Origin: Zychaea mexicana
Lineage: Eukaryota > Mucoromycota > Mucoromycetes > Mucorales > Lichtheimiaceae
Assembly: GCF_025766255.1 (NCBI RefSeq)
Contig: NW_026516768.1
Coordinates: forward strand, 1 to 64,000
Reading direction: 5' to 3'
Length of the DNA stretch: 64,000 nt
In this document: positions 46,626 to 56,560 of the stretch, one piece after another
Numbering within the stretch: the stretch's first letter is position 1
Layout: each line of letters begins with the position of its first letter
Position numbers and translations under genes: made by a program
Notes under the pieces: model-generated
The model's database searches: none
The model's input: only the letters and a program-made list of their open reading frames with translations
Told to the model about the DNA's origin: nothing

Positions 46626-47683
46626 TTACTTTGCATATAACAATGTTAACATCGCCGGTCTTTATGGATGAATGAGCTGTAGATAGCAAGAAGGATAACT
46701 GACGGGTTTCTTTCCGTTTGTGTTGATGTGGATTGGATGAAAATAAAGTATGATGGCCGATATATAAGAAAGACAAAAAAGAAGGTTCTATAAGAGTTAT
46801 ACAAGTGCGAAGGATGTTGTTTCGTGGTGAAGGATGGTTATTGTAATTATTGATATTGCGTGGCAGAGCGTCTGGTGCCATGCACAGTCTCGCGTTTGTG
46901 AACCTATTTGTAGCCACACAATTCCGAGATGCGATCCTTGAAGAACTGCCATCGAGCAGCAGGAACGCACACGATTTCATTCAGAATGAGTGCAAGAACT
47001 CCACGTACAGTCGAGTGAGAGAGAGCGTAGCGAATGACGTCAAGGGTACTAACTTGTCGGTTGTTCATAGTTGTTGTTATTAACATTATTAACAATAAAT
47101 AAAGTTGCTGTTGTAATAGCAAAAAACTTCCTCCTTCATAACAACAAACGCGTTTTCTTCTTTGTCCCTGCCATATTATCATCACCGCTCAGAGCTATAT
47201 TTATAGTTTTTACAGAAGCACTTGTAATAACATGCAATACCATCTCACACCCGTTTATGCAGACAACTGAAACATAATGACTACATAATGTATGATCTTT
47301 TGCTTTTATTTTTTTATCCCAGCTGTAACATCTACAGTAACAATAATAAAACCCTACATTCCACCCGTCAGCATATCTAACTACCTTATCCATCAAGACC
47401 GGTAATGTTCGTGTTGGCATATGCAAAAAGAAAAAGGTAATCGTCGTTGCCATCGTATGTGTGCGAGTACAGCGAATTGCAGAGGAGGGTTATAGTTGTG
47501 GTGGTGTGTATGCATCATAGGAATATAATTATCATCGCGTTGATGTGTATACAAACAGCAAAGAAAGAGATGACCGTCATTACGATGATGATGTGCTTGA
47601 GCGTACAAGTATTAAAACAAAAGAACGGCGTCATAGTCGTCATCATGTAATATGGGCGTATATGGTAGTGAGAGGTAAATGCG
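46626..47683. other. Unique spacer of fold-back element 1
   Basis: Non-palindromic centre, about 1.06 kb. A minus-strand frame (46904-47185) contains LDVIRYALSHSTVRGVLALI, perhaps a captured fragment, but no domain is recognised. Otherwise short AT/GAT-rich low complexity. Confidence 0.4.
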
Positions 47684-47814
47684 CCAGGCTGTATATTTTG
47701 CAAGTCAATAGCGGATCAGCGCCATGTTGTATATGATTGTGTATGAGTAATGGAGAAGAAGATTGTTGCGTCGTTCTTGTTGTGAGTACGAATCGTTTGT
47801 GCAGGTAAAGGACG

Positions 47815-48000
47815 ATGTTGTATTACACACGCAAGTCTGACGTTAAAATGGTGCAAGATGGTGCATCAAGTATATACAGAGAAAATGAGAAAGAAGCAGT
47901 AATTCTGGATGATAATATCTCCACTAAAGCTATACCTCAAGCACAACCAGTAACCTTTTCCTTCCCTCGTTCACTTACCCAGCGTTTTTTTAAGCAGTAA
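47815..48000 (+). CDS. 61-codon ORF in fold-back element 1, right copy
   Basis: Mirror copy of 46489-46304, intact, reading outwards from the centre of the element. No family recognised. Confidence 0.35.
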   Translation: MLYYTRKSDVKMVQDGASSIYRENEKEAVILDDNISTKAIPQAQPVTFSFPRSLTQRFFKQ

Positions 48001-48589
48001 CGGCGGTCTACTCCTTATCAATCTTGAGCACATGCTTTTTTTAAGAAAACAGTTACCTTCATTTCGTTTTTCAATAAATCCGTGGATTGTGCCGTTTTGT
48101 TTTCTTTGTTTTTATTCATCGTGAAGAGAGTAGGAGCCATTTACAAGTGTGCGTCGAAGCTGTTGATTTGCCGTGGCAAATGGTAATGAGAAAAAAAAAG
48201 GATCTTTAGTTATTGTTTTTTTCCTCTATGCTGCTGCTAACAAACCCCACACTTTCCACCTACCTCAGCCACCAGCCTCCAGTTTGTTTCAAACTCAACC
48301 CAGGTAAAATGAATGGAGGGGAAACGCTCAGGCCCAATTCCCATAGCAGCAAAATAGGCTTATGCGTACAGTAGTGAGTCTCTGATGCACCCTTGCCATT
48401 TCCTGTACATTAGCCTACAAGCTTCTTGTCACAAGTGAAACAGCCATACTACTATATTGTGACATTGGCTTTGCACTGCTTAACTTCTATTATGTCTTGA
48501 CTTGAATTGAAAATCTTAAGTACTCAAATATTCTGCTCTGCTACACTTAATATATTATCTACTTCAACTTTTATTATGTCTTAGTTGAC

Positions 48590-48950
48590 TAAAACAATGT
48601 CTAGGTTGACTGTTATTATGTTCAGGTTGTCTATTATTCATGTTTAGATTGATTATTATTCTTGTCTAGAACGATTTTCATTCATGTACAGATTGATTTT
48701 TATTTTGTCCACATTGATTTTACTCATGTCCAGATCGATTTATATTCATGTCCAGGTCAATTAATATTCATGTCCAGATCGTTTTATATTCATGTCCAGA
48801 TCGATTTTCATTCATGTCTAGCTTGATTTTCATTCATGTCCAGCTTGATTTTCATTCATGTCCAGATCAATTATTATTCATGTCCAGATTAACTTTTATT
48901 CATGTCCACTCAGATTAACATTCATGTCCACTCTGCCTAAAATTAAATCC
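48590..48950. repeat. 22-bp minisatellite, right arm of fold-back element 1
   Basis: Inverted copy of the array at 45306-45720, a few units shorter. This accounts for most of the length difference between the two arms of the element. Confidence 0.85.
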
Positions 48951-49408
48951 CTTCTGCCTAAATAAAAGTTCAAATGTCTGCTAGGAGGTGAAAAATCCTG
49001 TAATTGGTGGTATTGAAAGATCTAGATTAAAAAATAAAATTAAAAATGAAAATAAGAAATCTTTTTTCATACCAATTAATATTAGAAATACTGAAAGTAT
49101 AAATAAAATCATTAAGAAATATGTTAAAAAAGGAACAATAATATACACTGACTGTTGGAAAGGTTATAACAATTTAAAAAATATAGGGTATAAACATAAA
49201 CAGTAAATTATAAAAAATATTTTAAAGATCCAATTACCAAAGTTCATATAAATAGAATTGAAGGTACTTAGAGTGGATTAAAAAGAAGCATTAATATAAG
49301 AAATCGAACAAAAAATGGTATAGAATTACATTTAAAAGAATACCAATAGAGAAAAAGATATAAAGAATAGGATATATGGAAAAAGTTTCTAAAAATAAAA
49401 AATATTTA

Positions 49409-49416
49409 AAAATTGA
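49409..49416 (+). promoter_or_regulatory. AAAATTGA box upstream of small ORF 49484
   Basis: AAAATTGAATTT, 67 nt before the ATG. Mirror at 61913-61920. Confidence 0.4.
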
Positions 49417-49483
49417 ATTTATATATATATATTAAAATTAAACTATTAGACTTTATTAAATTACATCTAAAAATACATTTCAA

Positions 49484-49714
49484 ATGGAAAATTTTATTGA
49501 TGAATCATTTAAACATAATATCAAAAGAAATTTAGTAATTAAAGAAATAAAAAAATATAATATAAGAGAATATAAAATTAAACAAAATAATGGATTTTTT
49601 GAGATATTTATAAATTTTAATGGGTCTTTAGATAATTATATAAAAGTATATTCTTTTAAAATATATAATAAAGTTCAAAACATTGATAGAAAAAGATTAA
49701 AAAGATTAAATTAG
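49484..49714 (+). CDS. AT-rich small ORF inside the Merlin element (left)
   Basis: 76 codons beginning MENFIDESFKHN, Lys/Asn/Ile-rich, no family recognised. It is intact and identical in the mirror copy (61845-61615). It starts 67 nt after an AAAATTGA box. Its first residues resemble those of the Merlin ORF start (MIENFIENIF), so the two may share an origin. Confidence 0.4.
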   Translation: MENFIDESFKHNIKRNLVIKEIKKYNIREYKIKQNNGFFEIFINFNGSLDNYIKVYSFKIYNKVQNIDRKRLKRLN

Positions 49715-49842
49715 ATTAAATTATAAATATCTGTCCTTGGTAAAGATATAAAACTTACTGGTAGGATGGATGGCAAAAATAGAAAAAAATTGTTGAATAA
49801 TATCAATCACGTGATATGAAACCTATTTTCCATATAACCCAT

Positions 49843-50208
49843 CTACAGGAAAGCTTTGGTAATCGTATCGTTTTGTAACACAAGTACACCGGACATGGCC
49901 AATAGCTCATTGAAGTTACCATCTATGGTAAAGGCGGCACTTTTGGAGTTATCGAGACACGATTGTTGATACGCATAGAACTTCTTCGAAATGTTGTTGC
50001 CGTCTAATTCCCAGTGATTGCCAGTCGCTAATCGTGGTATAGGTGGTGGCTGAATCAGATGCGTTTTGTTGACATAGCAGGTGAGTTTGGGTTTTGTATC
50101 GAATGTATCAATGCATGAAACACACGCATACTTCACAACGATTTGGTATCGCAGGATGTACAGTACCAAATTGCCTATAAATTTACAATAGTTTTTGATA
50201 AATCTCAT
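49843..50208 (-). pseudogene. Broken gene, middle part (left arm)
   Basis: 121 codons of normal composition between two AT-rich transposons. Includes CVSCIDTFDTKPKLTCY and AFTIDGNFNELLAMSGVLVL. It lies in the same orientation as the flanking fragments 53837-53468 and 44623-43749 and in the order expected for one disrupted gene. Function unknown. Confidence 0.6.
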
Positions 50209-50304
50209 AAATTGCTTGCTGCTATATTAAATTATATCATCCATTTTGATATTTTATCAATTTTATGACATCGTGTGACCAAAATCATATATTCAATGAT
50301 TATA

Positions 50305-50312
50305 AAAATTGA
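50305..50312 (+). promoter_or_regulatory. AAAATTGA box upstream of the DDE4 transposase
   Basis: AAAATTGA about 18-25 nt before the start of the coding frame. Mirror at 61017-61024. Confidence 0.4.
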
Positions 50313-50329
50313 AAATCCATAATATAAAT

Positions 50330-51957
50330 AAAGAACGACCCAATAGATACAACAAACTATACACCACTGATTACAAATGAAGTAAACTCAATTATTGCAA
50401 ATTATTGGCAATTCCTAGATAGGAATTGGCCTACTGTACATAATAAATATAAACATAGAACTGATTTGAGATATATTAAATTCATAGAAAAAATTAAGGA
50501 TGAATTGTTACATAAATTAGGTTATGTTGCTGTATTTTATTTTCTAGTAGTTTTATATACAAACAAGGAATATCCTGGACCTTACTTTGAAATTGAAAAA
50601 GGATTATTTTTATTTTATCATTTAGTCTCTGGAGTATGTGGTGAAAAATTTGAAAAATACTTACCACATAGCACATTTCATACATTTTAAAAAAAGTTTT
50701 GGATAGATGAGGACAACTACAAACGAATCAACAAAATAGTAAATGATTCAATGAATAACATGTTTTCATCTATCAAATTACGTACAGTGAACCCCCGCTT
50801 TTTGCAACAGCGGGAATACCATCAAAAAAGTTGCAAAATCTGAGGAACTGCAAAATGTGAATATGTTACACAAGTGGGATCGATAAGCTGGCAATCACAT
50901 CTTTCCTTATTTAGTTTAAAAGCTCTTAAATAATAGAATACAATAGTGTATCTCTTTTGTTACTGGTTCGAGTCTCACTGTCTCTGAAGCTTGAGATTAA
51001 TATACAATATATAAGGCTGAAGCGGGAAATTGCAGGTCCCGATTTCCAAGTTGCAATCTGCAAAAACCGAGGAATCTGCAATTTTACTAAGTGTTGAGCG
51101 GGAATCTGCTCAAAAAAGTTGCAATAAGTGGGGATCTGCAATAAACGGGGGTGCAAAAAGCGGGGGTTCACTGTATTCTATCTACTAGAAAGCATAATCC
51201 TGACTTATTTAAACATGTAACACTTGTATTGGATGGCCATGATTCAAGAATTAACTATATAGATACTGAAATTGACTACTTTCAAAGAATGTATTCTTAT
51301 AAATTTAAGAAGAATGGAATACGTACCCAATTTGTTAGTGATATGAATGATATGATTATTTATACTTCTAAAAGTGACTTTTGTTCTGATAGCTCAGATG
51401 GTAGCATGTTTTTAAACATGAAATTATTTAAATATATGCACGAGAATGACATAATGGCAGTTGATGGTGGATATACTTTATTTATCACGCAATTTACAGA
51501 GCTTGCTAATGAAAAAGGATATAACTTTAGCCATGATAATTTTGTATACCCTATATGTAAAAATGTAAATGAGCCCTTAATGATTACTGAAGATCATTTT
51601 AATAAGACATTTGGAAGTTTTAGGACAAAAGTTGAGAATCAATTTTCAGAAATTGGGAATAAATTCTGCCGATTCAATAATAATAAGTCAGTTGTTAAAA
51701 TGGATAACATAAAATACTATAATCTGGAATTTCGTGTAGCTTGTTTATTAAAAAATATTACAAAATTTGTAGAAATGTTCAATATTCCTATATTACCACA
51801 CCATAAACTATGGCACAGTAATGATTTTGATTTTCCAGTAGAGCATAAACTAATTGATATAGTGGTCAGCAATGATAAACAAAATAAAGATAAACTGGAT
51901 AAAATGATCAGATTACAAAATGACCTGCTTAATATGGCTATATCAAATGAAAAATGA
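50330..51957 (+). pseudogene. DDE_Tnp_4-type transposase, left arm (MITE-interrupted)
   Basis: Open from about 50330 (NDPIDTTNYTPLITNEVNS) with a TAA at 50688-50690. Removing the MITE and one TA rejoins MFSSIKLR to ILSTRKHNPDLF in frame. The catalytic core follows: VTLVLDGHDSRI (first Asp), TQFVSDMNDMIIY, NDIMAVDGGYTLF (second Asp), FGSFRTKVENQF, IGNKFCRFNNN and YYNLEFRVACLLKNI. This is the DDE superfamily-4 (Harbinger/ISL2EU-like) pattern common in Mucoromycota. No ATG is visible at the presumed start. The stop at 51955-51957 overlaps the next ATG. Confidence 0.8.
50785..51173. mobile_element. 389-bp MITE (TA target duplication), left arm
   Basis: Terminal inverted repeats CAGTGAACCCCCGCTTTTTG / CAAAAAGCGGGGGTTCACTG, flanked by TA at 50783-50784 and 51174-51175. 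Tc1/mariner (pogo)-type termini, no coding capacity. It interrupts the DDE4 transposase codon for codon. Confidence 0.93.
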
Positions 51958-52253
51958 TTGTTGATAATGAATCTGATAATAATTCAAATCAGAGTAATAG
52001 TGATAATGATGATGTTCCAAGATTTAATGAGCGTAGTAAAAAAAGAAAGCGAAATAAAGGGAAACAACGAGCAATGGCATCATATGAAATAGAAGAGATT
52101 ATTAGGTATAAAACTGAAAATGGTACATATTTATTTGAAGTAAAATGGGTTAGATATAGTGCTGATGATAACAGTTGGTTATCAATTAATAAATTTAATC
52201 AAAAGGATTTATTGAAGGAATATATCAATAAGCATAATCTTGGTATATTATAA
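51954..52253 (+). CDS. Chromodomain ORF overlapping the transposase (left arm)
   Basis: 99 aa. An acidic Asn/Asp N-terminus and a short basic patch (RSKKRKRNKGKQR) precede a chromodomain, YEIEEIIRYKTEN-YLFEVKWVRYS-NSWL. It begins at the ATGA that ends the transposase frame, in a -1 relation. Chromodomains bind methylated histone tails and can direct integration to heterochromatin. Here it may act as a targeting subunit of the transposase. Intact in both arms. Confidence 0.75.
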   Translation: MIVDNESDNNSNQSNSDNDDVPRFNERSKKRKRNKGKQRAMASYEIEEIIRYKTENGTYLFEVKWVRYSADDNSWLSINKFNQKDLLKEYINKHNLGIL

Positions 52254-52313
52254 AATTACATACTCTGGGTAATATATCATTGATACCATATTATTTATAA
52301 ATATTGATTGTAT

Positions 52314-52793
52314 TTAAGGAATGATTGAATTGAAACATAAATAAAATGGGTTTCCTATAATAACTTTAATAGGTTTGGTTTTTTTCTTTTTCTTGTTTTC
52401 TTTTTTTTCAATTTTCTCATCTTCAGTGTTATTAGATTTATAAACAACAAGTTTTTTATTTTTAGGAATATGAAGCTTACTATATTGACAGCAAAGGTAA
52501 TCCTTTTTACCATCAGGTAAATTTGTTCTGATTTTTCTACCACAAAACTGACCATCACGTTTTCCTTTTTTAAATATATGGGTACAAAAATCATTATTCA
52601 TGCTCAAGTATAAAAAGTAGTATGTTGAAAACAATGACTTTATTTTATTTTGTAATTTCATTTTTAATTTTTCTACAATATTTTAATTAATGTAAGAATC
52701 CAATTCATTTTCTATAAATACATCTAATTCTTTATTAAGATTATTACGTAATTAGATATGGTTGATTGGGAGGAATTCATTTAATGCAACCAT
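52314..52793 (-). pseudogene. Cys/His-rich small protein, decayed copy (left arm)
   Basis: Mirror of 58536-59015. Frame from ATG at 52793 with two internal TAA codons. The intact C-terminal 115 codons include FCTHIFKKGKRDGQFCGRK and DYLCCQYSKLHIPK. Confidence 0.6.
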
Positions 52794-52888
52794 TTTGATT
52801 GAATCTTTGAAACAATTTCTTTTATCAAATACAAAAATTCAATTTGTTAAAAAAGTAATTGAGTTTGAAATTTATTTCTTGGCATAAA

Positions 52889-53347
52889 TTAATAGTTTTC
52901 TGATAACATTTCTATTAAATGCTCTTGAAACCTATATTCATTACTATTTACAATATACAATTCATCATCATTTTTGAAAAATCCTTCAATATCTTGCTCA
53001 GCAATTTCAATATATTCTTTTTCATTAAATATCTTTTTAATTATATTTATAAATAAAATTAGATCCACTATTTTAAATAAATTCTTATAATGATTAAATT
53101 TAATTAGCTTGCATGCAATAAATATAGGATCATATATAATATTTCTAATTTTTAACTTGTAAATTTTAATATGCTTCTTTACAATATAATGCTTACTATC
53201 ATAAATTTTATCACTTTTATGTACTAAATACTTTTTTTGATGAACATATTCTAATAATAAATATCTTGCTATAAATTCAGTAATATTTACAAAATATTCT
53301 TCAACTGGTATATAACATAATGTGAATTCATACCTGGCATTCCTTTC
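52889..53347 (-). pseudogene. AT-rich orphan ORF without start (left arm)
   Basis: Mirror of 57982-58440. 152-codon open frame, Ile/Tyr/Lys/Asn-rich, no ATG near its beginning, no recognised family. Confidence 0.4.
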
Positions 53348-53467
53348 TTACCAATTATTTTTATATATACACAAAATTCAATTTTTTGTACAATTTGGAT
53401 TTTTACAGCCAATAGATTTCTTACAGCCAATAGTATTATCTAATATCTAATTAGAGTTGGATGTCCC

Positions 53468-53837
53468 CTATCCACGTTTTTCATATTTTTCGATATTCGC
53501 GTCGCTGTAAACATGTTCTCTTCCGTGATCGCTCCTGTTACGTGCCTCAACTTCCTTTTGGTGTTGCTGGTAGATGTGTAACTGTGCCTTCATAAAACGT
53601 GTGTATGTCTTATCACAGAATGGGCATTCCTTCTTGGACAAACAAACGGTCAGATTGTTGTTGTCTGGAACATCGTCGTCTGTGCCCTCATTCACAGAAT
53701 CGACTTCATCGTCATAGAGACTGTCGCCAGGCATTTGTTTGCTTTTGTTGCTCGGATCATATTGGCAGTGCTGTTGGTGCAACTTATGCAACCCACAGAT
53801 TGTGGAGAGGACATCTTGAGTAGATTTTTTTTGCAAA
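53468..53837 (-). pseudogene. Broken gene, 5' part with C2H2 finger (left arm)
   Basis: Exon-like open stretch beginning after a good acceptor (CTCTTTCCAG). It encodes an acidic linker and one C2H2 finger, CPFCDKTYTRF-QLHIYQQH. The frame ends at the border of the DDE4 element. Identical in the right arm. Confidence 0.65.
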
Positions 53838-54004
53838 CTGGAAAGAGAAAGAGAAAACGGCACCAGTACATCACTCTTTCAAGCTATTCTTTCAAGCTAT
53901 GAGCGGCGCATGTTTTTTTTTCTTTTTGTAAGCTGCGAAGGGGCATGCTTTTTACAGGATTTTTCATCTCCTAGCGGATGTCTGAACTTTTATTTAGGCA
54001 CAAG

Positions 54005-54420
54005 GGATTTAAATTTAGGCAGAGTGGACATGAATGAAAGTTAATCTGGACATGAATAATAATTGATCTGGACATGAATGAAAATCGAGCTGGACATGAA
54101 TGAAAATCGATCTAGACATGAATGAAAATCGAGCTGGACATGAATGAAAATCGAGTTGGACATGAATGAAAATCGAGCTGGACATGAATAAAGATCGATC
54201 TGGACATGAATATAAAACGATCTGGACATGAATATACATCGACCTGGACATGAATATAAATCGATCTGGATATGAGTAAAATCAATCTGGACAAAATAAA
54301 AAATCAATCTGTACATAAATGAAAATCATTCTGACAAGAATAATAATCAATCTAAACATGAATAATAGACAACCTGGACATAATAATAGTCAACCTAGAC
54401 ATAGTTTTAGCCAACTAAGA
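54005..54420. repeat. 22-bp minisatellite, left arm of fold-back element 2
   Basis: Degenerate units of the GGACATGAATGAAAATCGAG type, related to but distinct from those of element 1. Mirrored at 56909-57324. Confidence 0.85.
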
Positions 54421-54479
54421 CATAATAAAAGTTGAAGTACAGGATTTTGAATCCAATCCCAGACATGGGCTCAAAACTT

Positions 54480-54758
54480 TTCGCGAACGGGATTTTTTTT
54501 TCGCTCATGGGATTTATTCTTTTGGTTTATGGGATTTACTATTTCGTTCGCGGGCTTTCTTTTTCGCCAATGAGATTTTCCATTTGCCCAACGGCGTTTT
54601 GACTTGGCCAACAGCATTTTATTTCGCTAATGGCCCCTTTTTTCACTAATGGCATTTTCACTTGGTCAACAGCCCTCTTTTTCGCTAACGGCGTTACTAA
54701 TTTGCTTGCAGCAGTTTATTTCGCCAACGGCATTGTCACTTGGACAACAGGCCCTCAT
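54480..54758. repeat. Degenerate TTCGC-AAYGG tandem repeat in element 3 arm
   Basis: About ten 25-30 bp units built from a TTTCGC core, then an AACGGC or AATGGC core, and a T run. Mirrored at 56571-56849. The ORF starting MAPFFTNG is a translation of this repeat and not a gene. Confidence 0.7.
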
Positions 54759-55358
54759 TTGGCTCACAAGATTATTGTTTCGCTTACAGTTTTCTTTTAT
54801 TTAGTTAAGGCATATTCAACATCTTCGTTTAAGCTTTTGATTCTAAATACAACATACGTTTTTACTTATATCCGTACTAAATACGTTTAATAAACATAGA
54901 CAACAGAATGGGTTGAAATGACTATTTCTAGCTTTCTTTTCGAGCCAACTCTTCTAATGATCGCTCACTGGCTAACACTGTCAGTCTTAGAATCTTGCTC
55001 TTCCGTTTTTGTACTACTGTAGTTAAATGTAAATGGCAATAGCAGGCTTCATTTCTGTCAAACGCCAAAAGCTATAAACTCGAAACTGAAATTATACGCA
55101 GTAACAAAGCATCTTTGCTTGAATTAAGTAGAAGATGCAGAATGCAGTGACTAATAATTGAAATGCTGCTAGCCAAACGACAGTACCATAGGCGAAACAT
55201 TAATCCTGTGAGCCACATGGGAGACTGGTTGTTATGTTAAAAATTATATAAAAAGTAGCAACTTAAAATAATTTTGTCAACTTAAAAATAAAATAAAAAT
55301 TGAATTTTTATTTTTATAAAAAAAGACTCTTTCCAAAATATTAAACAATCTTTTTATA
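54759..55358. other. Spacer, left part
   Basis: Unique sequence between the arms, of normal composition until about 55230 and then strongly AT-rich. No gene supported up to the ORF at 55359. Confidence 0.45.
55296..55303 (+). promoter_or_regulatory. AAAATTGA box upstream of the intact Cys/His-rich gene
   Basis: AAAATTGAATTTTT, 55 nt before the ATG at 55359. Confidence 0.45.
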
Positions 55359-55910
55359 ATGACTATTCTTAACAAAGATATACTTATATGCAAAACCTCT
55401 ATGCAAATTTCTATTAAAAATATTATGAATCAAATTATGGATTATTATTTTGATAATGAATTTTTAGTAAATACCATAAATAATAAAAAAAAGGTATTTA
55501 AATATGCTATTAAAGAAAAAATGAATGAAGTTAATTCACTAAACTTTTGGTGTAATAATACTAGTGAAAATATATGCACACATATATATAAACGAGGTAG
55601 AAAAGAAGGACATATGTGCCATAAAAAAATACAAACAAATCTTAATGGAAAAAGTCCAGATTACTTATGTTGTACTCATTCTAAAAAACATATTCCAAAA
55701 AAACGATATATTAAGAATAAAATTATAGAAAAAAATAATTTAAGAAATCAAAAACAAAAAAAAATTGACCCCTTTAATAATAAGAAAATAAATATAAAAA
55801 AAGAATATAAAAATAAACAAAATATAAAAAAGAGAAAAATTAAAAAAATCTATATATGTAATGGAGGAAATATTAATTTAGGGAAAATAATTACTAGCCT
55901 CATAAATTAA
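55359..55910 (+). CDS. Cys/His-rich small protein, intact copy (palindrome spacer)
   Basis: 183 aa, Lys/Asn/Ile-rich, very AT-rich codon use. Residues about 72-112 carry the motif CTHIYKRGRKEGHMCHKK ... DYLCCTHSKKHIPKK, shared with the decayed copies in both arms. The C-terminal 60 residues are strongly basic. The Cys/His arrangement suggests a zinc-binding module. Similar short modules occur in giant-virus proteins (from memory, unverified). An AAAATTGA box lies 55 nt before the ATG. Confidence 0.6.
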   Translation: MTILNKDILICKTSMQISIKNIMNQIMDYYFDNEFLVNTINNKKKVFKYAIKEKMNEVNSLNFWCNNTSENICTHIYKRGRKEGHMCHKKIQTNLNGKSPDYLCCTHSKKHIPKKRYIKNKIIEKNNLRNQKQKKIDPFNNKKINIKKEYKNKQNIKKRKIKKIYICNGGNINLGKIITSLIN

Positions 55911-55999
55911 ATAAATCCATTATTTATGATAATAAACGGGTGCTATTATCTTTATAATTAATATTTCATTTATAAAATGCCTAGAGTATGCCATTATTT

Positions 56000-56560
56000 A
56001 TTCTTGTCAGGAAGGCAATACAAATCCTTTGTAATATGCCTTCCTTATATTATAATAATTAATATATTTAGAAAAAAACAAAAAACAATTCTTTTTCTTT
56101 TTTTCCGTCTGGAAATATATTCAAAATTTTAATTTTGAAATATATTTAAGTAAGTAAAATGTATCATTTTACTTAGGCAAGGGGGTTCCATTACCCTTGC
56201 CCTATATGGGTGTTATACACCCGTTTGGTATATATCAAGAATTTATAATTCTTAGATATATATATTATAGTATTATAATAAATTTATAAATGAAATATAT
56301 ATATATAAAAGAAATTATATTTCTTTTATTATATATAACCAGACGGGTCTTTGACCCTAGAAGAAATGGTAATGGAACCCCATTTCTTCAATAAATAGTA
56401 AAATGATACATTTTACTTTTTATTTATATATATTTGAAAAATTTTAATTTTTCTAAATATATATGACCAGACGGAAAAAAGAAGAAAGAATTGTTTTAAT
56501 TCTTTTAGGGTGATAAAATTATTATAATTTTATCATCTGTACTGAGTATTATATTTATCA
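56000..56560. repeat. Cluster of small hairpins with CCGTCTGG boxes
   Basis: More than ten short perfect or near-perfect hairpins with 3-10 nt loops, e.g. at 56152-56174, 56176-56201, 56208-56222, 56236-56253, 56346-56358, 56362-56391, 56397-56418, 56484-56505 and 56513-56535. The block is itself an imperfect inverted repeat (about 56105-56230 against 56335-56475). Motif CCGTCTGG or its complement recurs at 56105, about 56339, 56467 and (variant) 56562. Confidence 0.75.

Larger units (their letters stand above)
45238..49000. mobile_element. Fold-back element 1 (palindromic, TA target duplication), left arm only
   Basis: 3763 bp bounded by terminal repeats CAGGATTTTTCACCTCC / GGAGGTGAAAAATCCTG and flanked by TA on both sides (45236-45237 and 49001-49002). 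The right palindrome arm has a single TA at the homologous place (62327-62328), which proves insertion. Its own arms (about 45238-46625 and 47684-49000) are inverted copies around a roughly 1.06-kb spacer. Arms include a minisatellite and one short ORF. No transposase is visible, so it is probably mobilised in trans by a TA-specific (Tc1/mariner-like) enzyme. Confidence 0.85.
49003..49842 (+). mobile_element. Merlin transposon, 3' part, left arm
   Basis: Continues the DDE domain (VIGGIERSRLKNKIKNENK, then IIYTDCWKGYNNL and NRIEGT-stop-SGLKRS), giving Asp and Glu of the catalytic triad. TGG codons have become TAG at the EGTW position and again in YQW. The terminus near 49826 (ATATGAAACC) is inverted relative to that at 44631, as expected for terminal repeats. 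Confidence 0.8.
50209..53467. mobile_element. AT-rich DDE4/chromodomain element, left arm
   Basis: A roughly 3.26-kb AT-rich block between two fragments of the broken gene. It carries, left to right, a DDE_Tnp_4-type transposase (split by a MITE), an overlapping chromodomain ORF, and two minus-strand AT-rich ORFs (a Cys/His-rich protein and an orphan). No clear terminal inverted repeats were found at either border, so it may be two adjoining insertions. Its mirror is 57862-61120. Confidence 0.75.
43733..54758. repeat. Left arm of a giant imperfect palindrome
   Basis: This arm reappears in reverse complement at 56571-63808. Inside 50.1-54.76 kb the coordinates pair exactly as x + y = 111329, with one substitution noticed (50576 against 60753) in all translated parts compared. 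Outside, at 43.7-50.06 kb, the arms differ by about 2.4 percent in the two coding segments I compared base by base, and the left arm alone carries a 3.76-kb insertion. The outer limit is where AAAGAGGG (43733-43740) pairs with 63801-63808. Confidence 0.95.

Noticed and set aside
46904..47185. 93-codon ORF in the spacer of fold-back element 1 as a gene
   Set aside because: Low-complexity start and no recognised domain. Mentioned only as a possible captured fragment.
44991..49352. Alternative genetic code (TAA/TAG read as Gln) in the AT-rich elements
   Set aside because: TAG replaces Trp codons (EGTW, GAW), and the mirror arm has TGG or CAA at some of the same sites. Mutation explains all cases better.
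54015..54316. ORFs encoding repeated IFIHVQLDFHSCP-like peptides (also at 45320-45556 and 57013-57314)
   Set aside because: They are translations of the 22-bp minisatellite in whichever frame lacks stops. No start context or family.
54630..54890. ORF beginning MAPFFTNG (mirror 56505-56699)
   Set aside because: Translation of the degenerate TTCGC/AATGGC tandem repeat of fold-back element 3.
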